Of a stretch of DNA of 64,000 nucleotides, positions 51,905 to 61,244 are shown piece after piece (positions within the stretch are counted from its first letter, which is position 1; the number at the start of each line of letters is the position of its first letter). Position numbers and translations under genes: made by a program. The stretch lies in contig JADFXP010000006.1 of the NCBI GenBank assembly GCA_015233465.1, forward strand, positions 62,001-126,000, given 5' to 3'. Source of the DNA: Candidatus Magnetominusculus dajiuhuensis. GTDB lineage: Bacteria; Nitrospirota; Thermodesulfovibrionia; Thermodesulfovibrionales; Magnetobacteriaceae. Under the pieces are notes generated by a model, which saw only the letters and a program-made list of their open reading frames with translations, searched no databases and had not been told where the DNA came from.

Positions 51905-53581
51905 TTAATAGTTAAGAGAAAATACCTGTACATATGTCATAAATGGATATTTTCCCTTAAAAAAATTCTTAGTTTCCTTACTAAAAGTTGATTTAGTCAG
52001 CACATATATCCATCCGTCACTAACTGCATAATCTATTAATTTTCCATTTATATCATTAATAATAACATTATTATCAATGGTATTGCCGTCCCACCAAAGC
52101 ATTACTATATTGGTTGCAGATTTATTATTTACTACAAGAATATTTTTATTTAATATCATTAATTTATTATTTTTATACCATTGCGTTGTAGTTTTAGTAT
52201 CACAGTTAGATGTATATGTAATAACCGAACTGCTTGACATCTCCTCACCCTGCCAGAGTTTCTTTTTGTTCATATCTGTTAAGATCAAATGATTTGACGG
52301 ATCATAAATCAGTGTTAAAATCTCATCGTTTGTGATATTAAATCCAATAAAATTATATAGATTAATATTATCTTTTGTTCCGGGTAACGCTGCCTGTTTT
52401 AAGTAAACATCTCCAATTTTATAAACACCATCCCATTTAACATAATATATTGGATTTGCAGAACTCCCTTTGGGGTTACATCCTTGATAAAGCAGTTTAT
52501 TTTGCATTACCTCAAGCATACCGTCAGTTTCCCATTTTAAATTAAATTTATTATTTTCAATCTCATAGATATAAGAATGTATAATATCTTTATTTATGGT
52601 TGTAAGTATTACCTCATCTCTCCCGCTTTGATTAAGATCTACAGCACCTACGTAAAGAGGCTCCGCTCCACTGGGCAGTTGATATTGCGCTAATATAGTA
52701 GAATTGGTATCGCCTTGATATATAGATAAAGATGAATCAGCAACTATAAGTATCTCTTTTTTATTTCGATCCGTAAAACTGCCGACTGTTATGAGTCTTG
52801 CATCAGAGTTAAGCTCAAAGGTCATAATCGGCTCGCTCCTTGAGGCAAACAATAAAGTTGACTTAGGATTAATACTTTTAATATATTTGTAATCAAGTTC
52901 AGCGTTTTCAGCTGTTATTTCCTTACCATCACTTGTCCAATATATACGAAGTCTTAAAATAGGCTTCATTAATTGAGATACATCGTCAGCGTATAATATT
53001 ATTTGAGCCCCTTTTTCCTTTGCCTCAGCAATAAGTTTTTTCAAATCTCCATCTTTATTCTTTGAATCAAACATCTCAAAGCGTTTTGAATTTAATAACT
53101 CTCTATAACAGGCATCTCCTACATACCAATCTAATGAACTTTGTTGAAAATAAAGCGCCTTAATCTTTGAATTAGTAATCCTTGCTTTATCTGATTTATT
53201 TACAACTCCATTTATAATCTGCGCATGTACATTTTTCTTATCAACGTCAGCAATCTCTATTACTCCAGTATTATTTTCAAGATGTCCAATCTCTTCCTTT
53301 GTTACAGGATGATAAAATACATCTCCTTGCTCTATTACATCCAATCTCATTCCTTTAATCAATAATGAACCTGCTGAAGGTTCAATAAAAACAGTTTTTG
53401 ATTTTATATCTTTTATAACAATATCTATAGGCGTAAAATAAACAAGCGTTCTATTTATAAGCGCCTGTATTGGATTTGTTGAAACAGGGGCTGCATAAAG
53501 CTGTTGGGACCATTGGGGACAAAGGGCTAAAAGATGTAAAAACAGCGCTATGAAAAATATCTTCTTAATTATTTTGAACAA
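51905..53581 (-). CDS. Exported protein with FlgT-C-like and FG-GAP/VCBS-like regions
   Basis: 558 residues with a signal peptide (KIFFIALFLHLLALCPQ). Residues about 50-125 (IEPSAGSLLIKGMRLDVIEQGDVFYHPVTKEEIGHLE in parts) resemble the FlgT C-terminal domain, a small beta barrel. From about 280 the sequence shows FG-GAP/VCBS-like repeats (SRSEPIMTFELNSDARLITVGSFTDRNKKEILIVADSS; VGAVDLNQSGRDEVILTT), which build beta-propellers on exported proteins. There are few cysteines. Probably periplasmic or surface-exposed; function unknown. Monocistronic. Confidence 0.7.
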   Translation of the reverse strand: MFKIIKKIFFIALFLHLLALCPQWSQQLYAAPVSTNPIQALINRTLVYFTPIDIVIKDIKSKTVFIEPSAGSLLIKGMRLDVIEQGDVFYHPVTKEEIGHLENNTGVIEIADVDKKNVHAQIINGVVNKSDKARITNSKIKALYFQQSSLDWYVGDACYRELLNSKRFEMFDSKNKDGDLKKLIAEAKEKGAQIILYADDVSQLMKPILRLRIYWTSDGKEITAENAELDYKYIKSINPKSTLLFASRSEPIMTFELNSDARLITVGSFTDRNKKEILIVADSSLSIYQGDTNSTILAQYQLPSGAEPLYVGAVDLNQSGRDEVILTTINKDIIHSYIYEIENNKFNLKWETDGMLEVMQNKLLYQGCNPKGSSANPIYYVKWDGVYKIGDVYLKQAALPGTKDNINLYNFIGFNITNDEILTLIYDPSNHLILTDMNKKKLWQGEEMSSSSVITYTSNCDTKTTTQWYKNNKLMILNKNILVVNNKSATNIVMLWWDGNTIDNNVIINDINGKLIDYAVSDGWIYVLTKSTFSKETKNFFKGKYPFMTYVQVFSLNY

Positions 53582-53754
53582 TCTATTGCCTCACATTAAA
53601 AATTTTTTGTATAAAGATTATAGCATAAATTTAGGCAGAAATAAATAATAGAGTTATTAGAAATCCCATGTATTTTTCATATTTTTATTAGATAATCATG
53701 AAATATTATCTGGATAGACTATCTGGAATTAAAGAGTTAGTTTGGATTTATTCC

Positions 53755-53781
53755 GTAGGGGCACGTTGCACGTGCCCCTAC
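53755..53781. repeat. Palindrome, GTAGGGGCACG arms, second copy
   Basis: Arms GTAGGGGCACG (53755-53765) and CGTGCCCCTAC (53771-53781) with a 5-base loop, only two bases different from the palindrome after clpC at 16089. It lies just downstream of the glgP end on the convergent side and may terminate transcription. Its recurrence marks it as a dispersed element. Confidence 0.8.
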
Positions 53782-53798
53782 ACATATTCGGTAAATAT

Positions 53799-55511
53799 TT
53801 ATCTAAGATAAGCCTCTGTAACATATCTGCGGAGCATCCTGTGTGTATTGAAATAATAAGCATTTTTGCCAATAGTATCTTTCATCATCTGAATCCATTT
53901 TTCCCTTTCATTATAATATGTGGGAATAACAACCTTTTCAAGTTTATTATATAGATCTTCGGCATCAATTGCATCCATCTCACTATTTGCTTGCAACTCA
54001 ACAGGGGCAGGACCAATTGACCATCCTGTAACATTTTCAATATGTCCCTCTATCCACCAACCATCAAGTACGCTAAAATTCATTACGCCATTATGCGTTG
54101 CCTTCATACCGCTTGTTCCAGACGCCTCAAGTGGTCTAAGAGGGGTATTTAACCAAACATCTACTCCTGATACCAATTTTAGTGCCAGCTCCATTCTATA
54201 ATTTTCCATAAATACTATCTTTATCTTACCTTTAAAACGTTTTGCCTCTGCGTGAATGCGTCTTATAAGATCTTTTCCGCCGTTATCTGCTGGATGTGCC
54301 TTACCTGCAAATATAAATTGAACCTTATTTGCGCAAATCTTTTCAAGTCTCGCAAGGTCTTTAAATAAGAGCGTTGCCCTTTTATATGTGGCAAATCTCC
54401 TTGCAAATCCAATCGTAAGGGTATCATAATCCATATTGGCATTATGTTTTTGATTTACTAAATCAATAAGTTCCTTTTTAGCATCTTGATGAGTGCTCCA
54501 GAGTTCAGCAGAAGGAATTGCATTTACCCTAACAAATGTCTCTGGCTCATTAGCCCATCCAGGAATATATTTATCAAATAATCTCTTAAATCTCTCACAT
54601 GTCCAAGTATATGAATGAACGCCGTTTGTTATTGCATTAATCTTATACCCTGGGAACATGTCCTGTGAAACCTCACCATGCTTTTTTGCAACCCCATTAA
54701 CATAATTTGTCAGATTAAGGGCTAACATTGTAACGTTTAATTCCTTATCTCCAGCAAGACGGCGCATTACCTTTTCAGGGAAATAATCACCCATTACCTG
54801 ATTATAAAGCTCATATTTAAACTTATCATGACCAGCTTCAACTGGGGTATGAGTAGTAAAAACGCATTTTTCCTTAACTGCGTCAAAATTCCAGACAAGG
54901 GACTCATCCCATACTGCCTCAATATCCTTTTTAGTTTCATGAAGGAGTTCAAGGGTTAAAAATGAGGCATGGCCTTCATTCATATGATATTTTCTAATAT
55001 TAAAGCCAAGAGCCTTTAATGCCCTAGCCCCTCCGATTCCAAGTATCATCTCTTGTTTGATTCTATAGGTAACGTCAAATCCATAGAGAAAATCAGTAAG
55101 ATTTCTATCTTGTTCTGCGTTTTCAGGAAGATTTGTATCAAGAAATATTACTGGTAAATAATGTCCCCTTAGAGATGCAACAAAATATATCCAAGGCTGA
55201 ATGTACACTGTTCTTCTTTCAATAGTGACTGAGACCTTTCTGCTGGATTTGGTCATTATCTTTGATGGATCCCATATTACAGGCTGTTCTTTTTGATTGC
55301 CTGCCTCATCAACTTCCTGTCTAAAATAACCCTTGTGATAGATAAGAGTAACTGCAACATAAGGCAGATTAAGATCACAGGCTGATTTTATTGTATCACC
55401 TGCTAGAATCCCGAGTCCGCCGCTAAAGGTTGGAATGTCATCAGTAAGCCCGATCTCCATTGAAAAATAAGCGATTTTTTGTTCTTTTGTGAAATCTTCT
55501 ATTGTCGGCAT
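53799..55511 (-). CDS. glgP: Alpha-glucan (glycogen) phosphorylase
   Basis: 570 residues, a shorter type than the 800-residue enzymes. YFSMEIGLTDDIPTFSGGLGILAGDT is the family N-terminus; GIGGARALKALG, FTTHTPVEAGHD, ITNGVHSYTW and GFARRFATYKRA follow; the PLP site EASGTSGMKATHNG carries the Lys that holds the cofactor. It releases glucose 1-phosphate from alpha-1,4-glucans in the cytoplasm. Together with the GH15-like enzyme and ROK kinase it indicates glycogen-type storage. Monocistronic. Confidence 0.94.
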   Translation of the reverse strand: MPTIEDFTKEQKIAYFSMEIGLTDDIPTFSGGLGILAGDTIKSACDLNLPYVAVTLIYHKGYFRQEVDEAGNQKEQPVIWDPSKIMTKSSRKVSVTIERRTVYIQPWIYFVASLRGHYLPVIFLDTNLPENAEQDRNLTDFLYGFDVTYRIKQEMILGIGGARALKALGFNIRKYHMNEGHASFLTLELLHETKKDIEAVWDESLVWNFDAVKEKCVFTTHTPVEAGHDKFKYELYNQVMGDYFPEKVMRRLAGDKELNVTMLALNLTNYVNGVAKKHGEVSQDMFPGYKINAITNGVHSYTWTCERFKRLFDKYIPGWANEPETFVRVNAIPSAELWSTHQDAKKELIDLVNQKHNANMDYDTLTIGFARRFATYKRATLLFKDLARLEKICANKVQFIFAGKAHPADNGGKDLIRRIHAEAKRFKGKIKIVFMENYRMELALKLVSGVDVWLNTPLRPLEASGTSGMKATHNGVMNFSVLDGWWIEGHIENVTGWSIGPAPVELQANSEMDAIDAEDLYNKLEKVVIPTYYNEREKWIQMMKDTIGKNAYYFNTHRMLRRYVTEAYLR

Positions 55512-55806
55512 ATGGTATACTCCCTTCTTTAAAAGTATTCCCCTGTATTATAGACAGGAGAAATTATTATAACTTATAAGCAATTGTTAATTTATTGTTA
55601 ATTTATAAATTCTACTTTAACACACTGCAACCATAATAAAAAAAATTATTAAAAAAAAACAAGTTGATTATTTAATTAATTTAAGATTTATGATTTGAGA
55701 TTTTTTTATGGATTTTATTGATGATGAAAAACTGCTATTAGTTCATTCGCTTCTCAACTGCGGGAGCAGGAGTCCTGAAGGGCAACTTCTTCCTCTTTTA
55801 AAGGAT
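55512..55806. other. Intergenic region before hicA; degraded repeat
   Basis: About 295 bp, very A/T-rich at first. Around 55757-55800 a phrase CTGCGGGAGCAGGAGTCC and GAAGGGCAAC resembles a decayed copy of the hairpin repeat. No gene, RNA or promoter was convincing. Confidence 0.4.
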
Positions 55807-56034
55807 TTATAATTTAAACAAATCTATGAACTCATCCATAGTGTGAGTTGCTTTACGGATAAGAGATCGTAATAATCCTTTATTAATCTCTTTATGAAGA
55901 GGTACTGTCTGAACAACATTTGCTCCTTCTTTTATCAAGGTAACATGGCTGCCTTTTTGCCTGTCTTTTAACCATCCTGTTTTCTCAAAGTCTTCAATAG
56001 CTTCTTTAGCTGTAAGAACAGTCAGTTTAGACAT
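55807..56034 (-). CDS. hicA: HicA toxin
   Basis: 75 residues, normal length for HicA. The dsRNA-binding-like fold with catalytic His in RQKGSHVTL, then VVQTVPLHKEINKGLLRSLIRKATHTMDEF, is exactly the family pattern. Active HicA cleaves mRNA without regard to ribosomes. Its ATG overlaps the hicB stop by one base (TAATG), giving coupled translation. hicB is frameshifted, so the toxin would appear unprotected; see the findings. Confidence 0.9.
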   Translation of the reverse strand: MSKLTVLTAKEAIEDFEKTGWLKDRQKGSHVTLIKEGANVVQTVPLHKEINKGLLRSLIRKATHTMDEFIDLFKL

Positions 56035-56239
56035 TATACAGCAACCTCCAGTTCGCTAACCTTAAAAGAAATAGGAAGATTATGCTCTTTTTTTGTTTCT
56101 ATACTTAATTAAAAGCTTCTCTGATATTAAAAAGAGCTTCATCTTTAGTCTTTCCTTGAGATAAACAACCCGGTAAGGATGGACACTTTGCTATAATATA
56201 AACGTTTTCTCCTTTTGTCAATGTGACTAAGAATTTCAT
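56034..56239 (-). pseudogene. hicB: HicB antitoxin, single-base frameshift
   Basis: From ATG 56239 (GGGAGGG upstream) the frame reads MKFLVTLTKGENVYIIAKCP, then SLPGCLSQGKTKDEALFNIREAFN and a TAA after 44 codons. In another frame the family C-terminus follows at once: SIETKKEHNLPISFKVSELEVAV, ending at 56034. Adding one T in the AATTAAG at about 56106-56110 restores a 68-residue HicB. The N-terminal partial RNase H-like fold is thus separated from its C-terminal part. Real decay and homopolymer error are both possible. Confidence 0.85.
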
Positions 56240-56399
56240 TAAGACCCTCCCATAATATACCTATAATCCTTTATTTACGGATTAGTATTTTAACAATAAT
56301 GAGTATTCTACTGTAAGGGGCAAGGCCTTTGATTATTAATTAATAAAGGGTTGTCCAACAATATATAAAAATATCCAATCTATGGTATTATTATAAATT

Positions 56400-59000
56400 A
56401 TGTCAAAGATAAACGATTTTTTTAAAAATATCTTTAAAGCTAAGATAGATAAAACACCTCAAGAAATTGAGCAGCTAAAGACACTATTTCGGTCGCGTTA
56501 CCATAATTTCAAACTTCTTTTGAGCGCTAATAATAAAGCCCTTGAGATTATGAGTGAAATTGAAGAGGCATTATCTGGTCACAGGGTTTTTGGCAAGGCA
56601 TTTATCAAATCAAACAGCGCATCTGTCATTGTTAATGTCTTTAAGATAATAAAAAACTTAGACTCTTTAGCGCCTGAAAAATATAAAGAATTGTTTGATA
56701 TCTTTCAAATCATCAAACATGATATTGATACAGTCCTTGTCAGAACACCTTCAACTACTAAAGCAAAACTTATACTTACCTTTGAAGAAATAGATGAAGG
56801 AATGTCTTCATTTACAGGGTCAAAGATGGCAAATCTTGGAGGCATCCTAAAAAATACCTCCTATAAAATTCCGCATGGTTTTGTCATAACAGCGTCGGCT
56901 TCAAAGATGTTTTTTAACCATCTTGACCTTCAACAAGAAATAGACCGACGAGTTGTCGCAAATCATTCAGAAAAAATTGATTCATTATTTAAACTAAGTT
57001 CAGATATTCAACAGTTAATAATCAAAAGCCCTATACCTGATGAAATCATACAAGGGATAAATAGCACCTATTCAGAGCTTAAAAAAAAGATTGGAGACAG
57101 ATTTGTTTCCCTCAGAAGCAGTGCAATTGGCGAGGATTCCCTTGGGGCATCCTTTGCAGGTCAGTATAGCTCAAGACTTAATGTTGCCTCACATTCTATA
57201 CTTGAGGCTTATAAAGAAATCCTTGCAAGTATGTATAATCTTACTGCAATCACTTACCGTTTAAACAAGGGAATTGCCGATGAAGATGTCTCAATGTGCG
57301 TAGGCTGTATGGAGATGGTAGACGCAGTTTGTGGAGGCGTAGTTTATACTGGCAATCCACTATCAGAAGAGGATGATTCAATAATTATTAATTCCGTATG
57401 GGGGCTTCCTAAACCTGTAGTGGACGGAAGCGCTAATTCGGATAATTTTGTAGTTGAAAGACAAACCCTCAATATTATTAAAAAAGAAATCTCAATTAAG
57501 TCTCATAAACTTATTTCAATAAAAGAAGGCGGACTTATTAAAGTAGAATTGTCTCAAGATGAAATTCAAAGGCCAACATTGAGCGATACAATGACATTAG
57601 AAATAACAAAAATGGCACTTTCACTTGAAAAATACTTTCATTTACCGCTTGATATTGAATGGGCAATTGACCCAAAAAATGATATTTATATCCTTCAATG
57701 CCGGCCGCTGCAAAAACTGACGCGATCTATCTATTTTAATGATGAAGATTTCCCAGAAGAAAAAACCTCAAGAATTTATAGAGGCGGAATAACCGTAAGT
57801 CAAGGTGTAGCTGCAGGGACTGTTCATATTGTTGAAAAAGATGCAGATATGCTGAGTTTTCCTGAAAAAGATGGAATACTTGTAGTCAAACAATCCCTGC
57901 CAAGATGGGCTGCGCTTTTAGGACGATGCAGCGCAGTAATAGCAGAACAAGGCGGAGTTGTCGGGCATCTTGCTACTGTAGCCAGAGAACTAAATAAGCC
58001 TGCAATATTTAATGCTGCTAATATTAGCGCTCTGCTCTCAACTGGAGATGTTATTACAATTGATGCACGAAGAACCAGCATCTATAAAGGACATATTGAA
58101 TCAACACTCACACGACATACGAAATTAGACTCGCCCCTTCATGGGAGTCCAATATATAATTTATTAAAAGAGATTTCAAAAAAGATAATCCCTCTAAATC
58201 TCCTTGATCCAGATTCTATTGAGTTTACACCATATAGTTGTAAGACACTTCATGATATTACACGTTACTGCCACGAAAAATCCGTTAAAGAAATGTTTAA
58301 TTTTGGTCAAGAACATCACTTTAGCGAGCGCGCAAGTAAACAGCTCATGTATAATAAAGTACCATTAAAATGGTGGGTAATAAATCTTGATGATGGTTTC
58401 AATGAAGATGTAAAGGGTAAGTATGTAAAGATAGAAAACATCATATCAGTGCCTATGTTAGCATTATGGGAGGGAATAATGGCTGTGCCTTGGAGTGGTC
58501 CCCCATCAATAGACACAAAAGGGTTTATATCAATACTACACCAAGCAACTATAAATCCTGACCTTAATCCATCTATGGCATCTCAATATCAAAACAAGAA
58601 TTATTTCTTGATCTCAAGAAATTTTTGCAGTCTCGTCTCAAGATTTGGATTTCATTTTGCAACTGTAGAGACAATGTTAAGTGAAAGAGTCTCAGAAAAT
58701 TATGCAGGATTTAGTTTCAAAGGAGGGGCTGCGGATTTAGATAGACGTATCAAACGCGCAAAATTTCTTGGTAAATTATTAGAGGAATATGGTTTTTATG
58801 TTCAGGTTAGAGAGGATTCATTAAATGCCAGAGCAGAGGAAATAGCAGAGGCAGAAATGGAAAAAAGACTCAAGGTGCTTGGGTATCTGCTGATGCACAC
58901 TCGACAGCTTGATATGATAATGTCTAATGAGGAGCTTGTTAAGACTTATTGGATAAGGATGAAGAATGAATTAGACACTATTACAAATAGGAGCAAATGA
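56400..59000 (+). CDS. PEP synthase-like protein with ATP-grasp and His-swivel domains
   Basis: 866 residues. An N-terminal helical part (1-130), then a PPDK/PEP synthase ATP-grasp domain (about 135-460: GSKMANLGGILKNTSYKIPHGFVIT, VSLRSSAIGEDSLGASFAGQYSS, DIEWAIDP). The swivelling domain follows with phosphotransfer His in GGVVGHLATVARELNKPAIF (near 528). The PEP/pyruvate TIM barrel is absent; the last 270 residues are of unknown type. It could phosphorylate another substrate, or be a regulator. The stop (TGA) directly precedes the TTG start of the kinase gene, so the three genes to 61111 form one operon. Confidence 0.85.
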   Translation: MSKINDFFKNIFKAKIDKTPQEIEQLKTLFRSRYHNFKLLLSANNKALEIMSEIEEALSGHRVFGKAFIKSNSASVIVNVFKIIKNLDSLAPEKYKELFDIFQIIKHDIDTVLVRTPSTTKAKLILTFEEIDEGMSSFTGSKMANLGGILKNTSYKIPHGFVITASASKMFFNHLDLQQEIDRRVVANHSEKIDSLFKLSSDIQQLIIKSPIPDEIIQGINSTYSELKKKIGDRFVSLRSSAIGEDSLGASFAGQYSSRLNVASHSILEAYKEILASMYNLTAITYRLNKGIADEDVSMCVGCMEMVDAVCGGVVYTGNPLSEEDDSIIINSVWGLPKPVVDGSANSDNFVVERQTLNIIKKEISIKSHKLISIKEGGLIKVELSQDEIQRPTLSDTMTLEITKMALSLEKYFHLPLDIEWAIDPKNDIYILQCRPLQKLTRSIYFNDEDFPEEKTSRIYRGGITVSQGVAAGTVHIVEKDADMLSFPEKDGILVVKQSLPRWAALLGRCSAVIAEQGGVVGHLATVARELNKPAIFNAANISALLSTGDVITIDARRTSIYKGHIESTLTRHTKLDSPLHGSPIYNLLKEISKKIIPLNLLDPDSIEFTPYSCKTLHDITRYCHEKSVKEMFNFGQEHHFSERASKQLMYNKVPLKWWVINLDDGFNEDVKGKYVKIENIISVPMLALWEGIMAVPWSGPPSIDTKGFISILHQATINPDLNPSMASQYQNKNYFLISRNFCSLVSRFGFHFATVETMLSERVSENYAGFSFKGGAADLDRRIKRAKFLGKLLEEYGFYVQVREDSLNARAEEIAEAEMEKRLKVLGYLLMHTRQLDMIMSNEELVKTYWIRMKNELDTITNRSK

Positions 59001-60452
59001 TTGTTTATTAAAGTTCTAAATATAAAGATTAATATTGTCATTGGGTTTGCAGCGCTTCTGATGTTGAGTATTACAATTGCTTTTATTGTAACAAACGGTA
59101 TGAAAAAAGTGACACAAAGCGTAAATAATGCTGACGATGTCAATAGATTGGTTAAATATATTGAGCATGCAAGGATAGAAGAAAAAAATTATATTATAAG
59201 CGGAGATATTGAATTTATTAAGACAGTCTTAAATATCTTAAATCAAATGGAAAACCAAGTAGTAGAAACTAAAGAGCGCAGTTCTTCAACAAATTATATA
59301 AATCAAATGGACAGTATTATAGACGCTGTAAAAAAATATAAAATGGCATGTACTAAATTTGCAGAAATTTATGATAAACAAAAATCCTTTGATACTATTT
59401 TCCCACGAGCAATAATTGAATTTGAGAGAAAAAAAAGTACTGAGAAAATTGATGATAATAATGCCAAAGAATTATGTGATAATTTGCATAATGAAGAATT
59501 ATGCAATGCCTCAATAGAATTGATCACACAAGCAGGAGTTCTAGAAACAATATGCTTAGATACTCGAAGGTTATTAAAGGCAAGTATGCTCAGTCAGATA
59601 GCGCTTGCAAATAACATAATATTTTATGGCACAATAATAATCATATTATTTGGAATAATCGCCGCATATTTTATAATATATCTAATAACATCAAGACAAC
59701 AACAACAATTAAATCACGTCTCAGATACTGAAAAACTTGTATCAATAGGCAGATTATCCGCAGGTGTTGCCCATGAGGTAAATAATCCGCTTGCAGATGC
59801 CTCTTTGAATATTGAGATGTTAAAGGACGATCTATTAAATAATAAAATAGATGCGGAATTTACCCATAAATTAGAGACAATTGAACGTGATTTAGATAGA
59901 GTCTCATCAATCACAAAGGAGTTGTTGCAGTTTTCAAGATCAAGCGAATCAGAGTTTAAAGCAATAGATATAAATAATTTAATTGAAAGCGCATTATTAT
60001 TACTCAAAAACAAACTCCAATATGTGCATGTTTCAAAGAAACTCCACTCCCTTCCAGAGATTAATGGAGACCCAATAAAATTAGAACAGGTATTATTAAA
60101 TATTATAAATAATGCAGCAGAATCACTCGGTAAAGATGGTGAAATACAAATAATTTCAACCTATAACAGAGGACAAATTAAGATAGAAATAGCGGATAAT
60201 GGCTGCGGGATTCCTGTAGAGAATCGTTCAAAGATATTTGATCCATTTTTCACGACTAAAGAAGTCGGTAAAGGCACAGGATTAGGACTTTCAATAGCAT
60301 ATGGGATAGTGAGCCAGCATAAAGGAATAATTTCATTTATAAGTAATGAAAATATTGGGACAAGGATGATAATAAAGCTGCCTGTAGAGATAAAAAAAGA
60401 TGAAGAACCTTCGGGGGCTGCTTCAATTGTGACCAGCAAAACATTAAAATGA
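59001..60452 (+). CDS. Membrane histidine kinase, HisKA type
   Basis: 483 residues. TM1 at about 8-30, a helical extracytoplasmic sensor (about 35-200), TM2 at about 203-228, a short linker, HisKA with H box [17 protein letters not shown] (His near 257), N box [14 protein letters not shown] box [13 protein letters not shown] and F/G2 box [25 protein letters not shown]. No PAS or HAMP is recognisable. TTG start with AGGAG 8 bases upstream. The next gene, its response regulator, overlaps it by 4 bp. Confidence 0.92.
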   Translation: MFIKVLNIKINIVIGFAALLMLSITIAFIVTNGMKKVTQSVNNADDVNRLVKYIEHARIEEKNYIISGDIEFIKTVLNILNQMENQVVETKERSSSTNYINQMDSIIDAVKKYKMACTKFAEIYDKQKSFDTIFPRAIIEFERKKSTEKIDDNNAKELCDNLHNEELCNASIELITQAGVLETICLDTRRLLKASMLSQIALANNIIFYGTIIIILFGIIAAYFIIYLITSRQQQQLNHVSDTEKLVSIGRLSAGVAHEVNNPLADASLNIEMLKDDLLNNKIDAEFTHKLETIERDLDRVSSITKELLQFSRSSESEFKAIDINNLIESALLLLKNKLQYVHVSKKLHSLPEINGDPIKLEQVLLNIINNAAESLGKDGEIQIISTYNRGQIKIEIADNGCGIPVENRSKIFDPFFTTKEVGKGTGLGLSIAYGIVSQHKGIISFISNENIGTRMIIKLPVEIKKDEEPSGAASIVTSKTLK

Positions 60453-61111
60453 GCACAATTTTAATAGTAGATGATGATATACAGCTTAGCTCAACGATAA
60501 AAGAGGTACTTGAGCGCGCTGGATATATGCCGACTGTGTTACACAGCGGGGAAGAGGCAATTGAGATTGTTAAAAAGGAGAACTTTGATATAATCTTGCT
60601 TGACCTGATAATGCCAGGCATAAAAGGCATTGATGCAATGGTTGAGATAAAAAAAATAAGCCCAAGGACAAAGGTAATAATGATAACCGCATTTGCAACC
60701 ATTGACAGCGCTGTACAGGCCATTCAAAAAGGAGCATCTGAATATATTTCAAAGCCGTTTAAGATCAATGAACTCTTAACGGTTGTAAACCGAGTGACAG
60801 AAGAGATTAAATTTGCCGATAATATTAAGCATGTAGATTTAGATTTTGCCCTTTCATCGTTTTCTAATTCAATTCGCAGGGATATTTTGAGTATGCTTTA
60901 TGAAAAGACAAAGATGAGATTTATGGAGATAGTAAAGCAGCTTGAGATTGAGGATTCAAGAAAGGTGGTATTTCATTTAAAGATCTTAAAAGAGGCTAAT
61001 TACATCACTCAAGACTCTGATAAACTATATTTTCTGACTAGTGTTGGTGAAGTTGCATATAATAGTCTAAAAATCTTTAAAGACTATCTCGTCTCCTCTA
61101 AGAAAAAATAA
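60449..61111 (+). CDS. Response regulator with winged-helix (ArsR-like) output domain
   Basis: 220 residues. Receiver 1-120: acidic D8-D10, phosphoacceptor D52 (LLDLIMPG), T80 and K102 (YISKPFK). The C-terminal part (about 130-215: [40 protein letters not shown] in pieces) is an ArsR/winged-helix DNA-binding domain, not the usual OmpR, NarL or NtrC type. It probably controls transcription, perhaps of this operon. ATG overlaps the kinase stop by 4 bp. Confidence 0.92.
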   Translation: MSTILIVDDDIQLSSTIKEVLERAGYMPTVLHSGEEAIEIVKKENFDIILLDLIMPGIKGIDAMVEIKKISPRTKVIMITAFATIDSAVQAIQKGASEYISKPFKINELLTVVNRVTEEIKFADNIKHVDLDFALSSFSNSIRRDILSMLYEKTKMRFMEIVKQLEIEDSRKVVFHLKILKEANYITQDSDKLYFLTSVGEVAYNSLKIFKDYLVSSKKK

Positions 61112-61113
61112 TT

Positions 61114-61202
61114 ATGGATTCAAAGGGAGGGTCGAAGCCCACGTTTTAAAAATCCCTTTGCGGGAGCTCGTAGATAAAAAGGGCAGAGCCCACATGCTTT
61201 AG
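61114..61202 (+). repeat. Hairpin repeat element, copy 8
   Basis: Forward orientation: ATGGATTCAAAGGGAGGGTC, GAAGCCCACG, AATCCCTTTGCGGGAGC, TCGTAGATAAAAAGGGC and AGAGCCCACATGC. It lies between the response regulator and the MetE/UroD-like gene. Confidence 0.8.
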
Positions 61203-61244
61203 ATTTTTATATCGAAATTTAAAATATTAATATATAATAGCATT

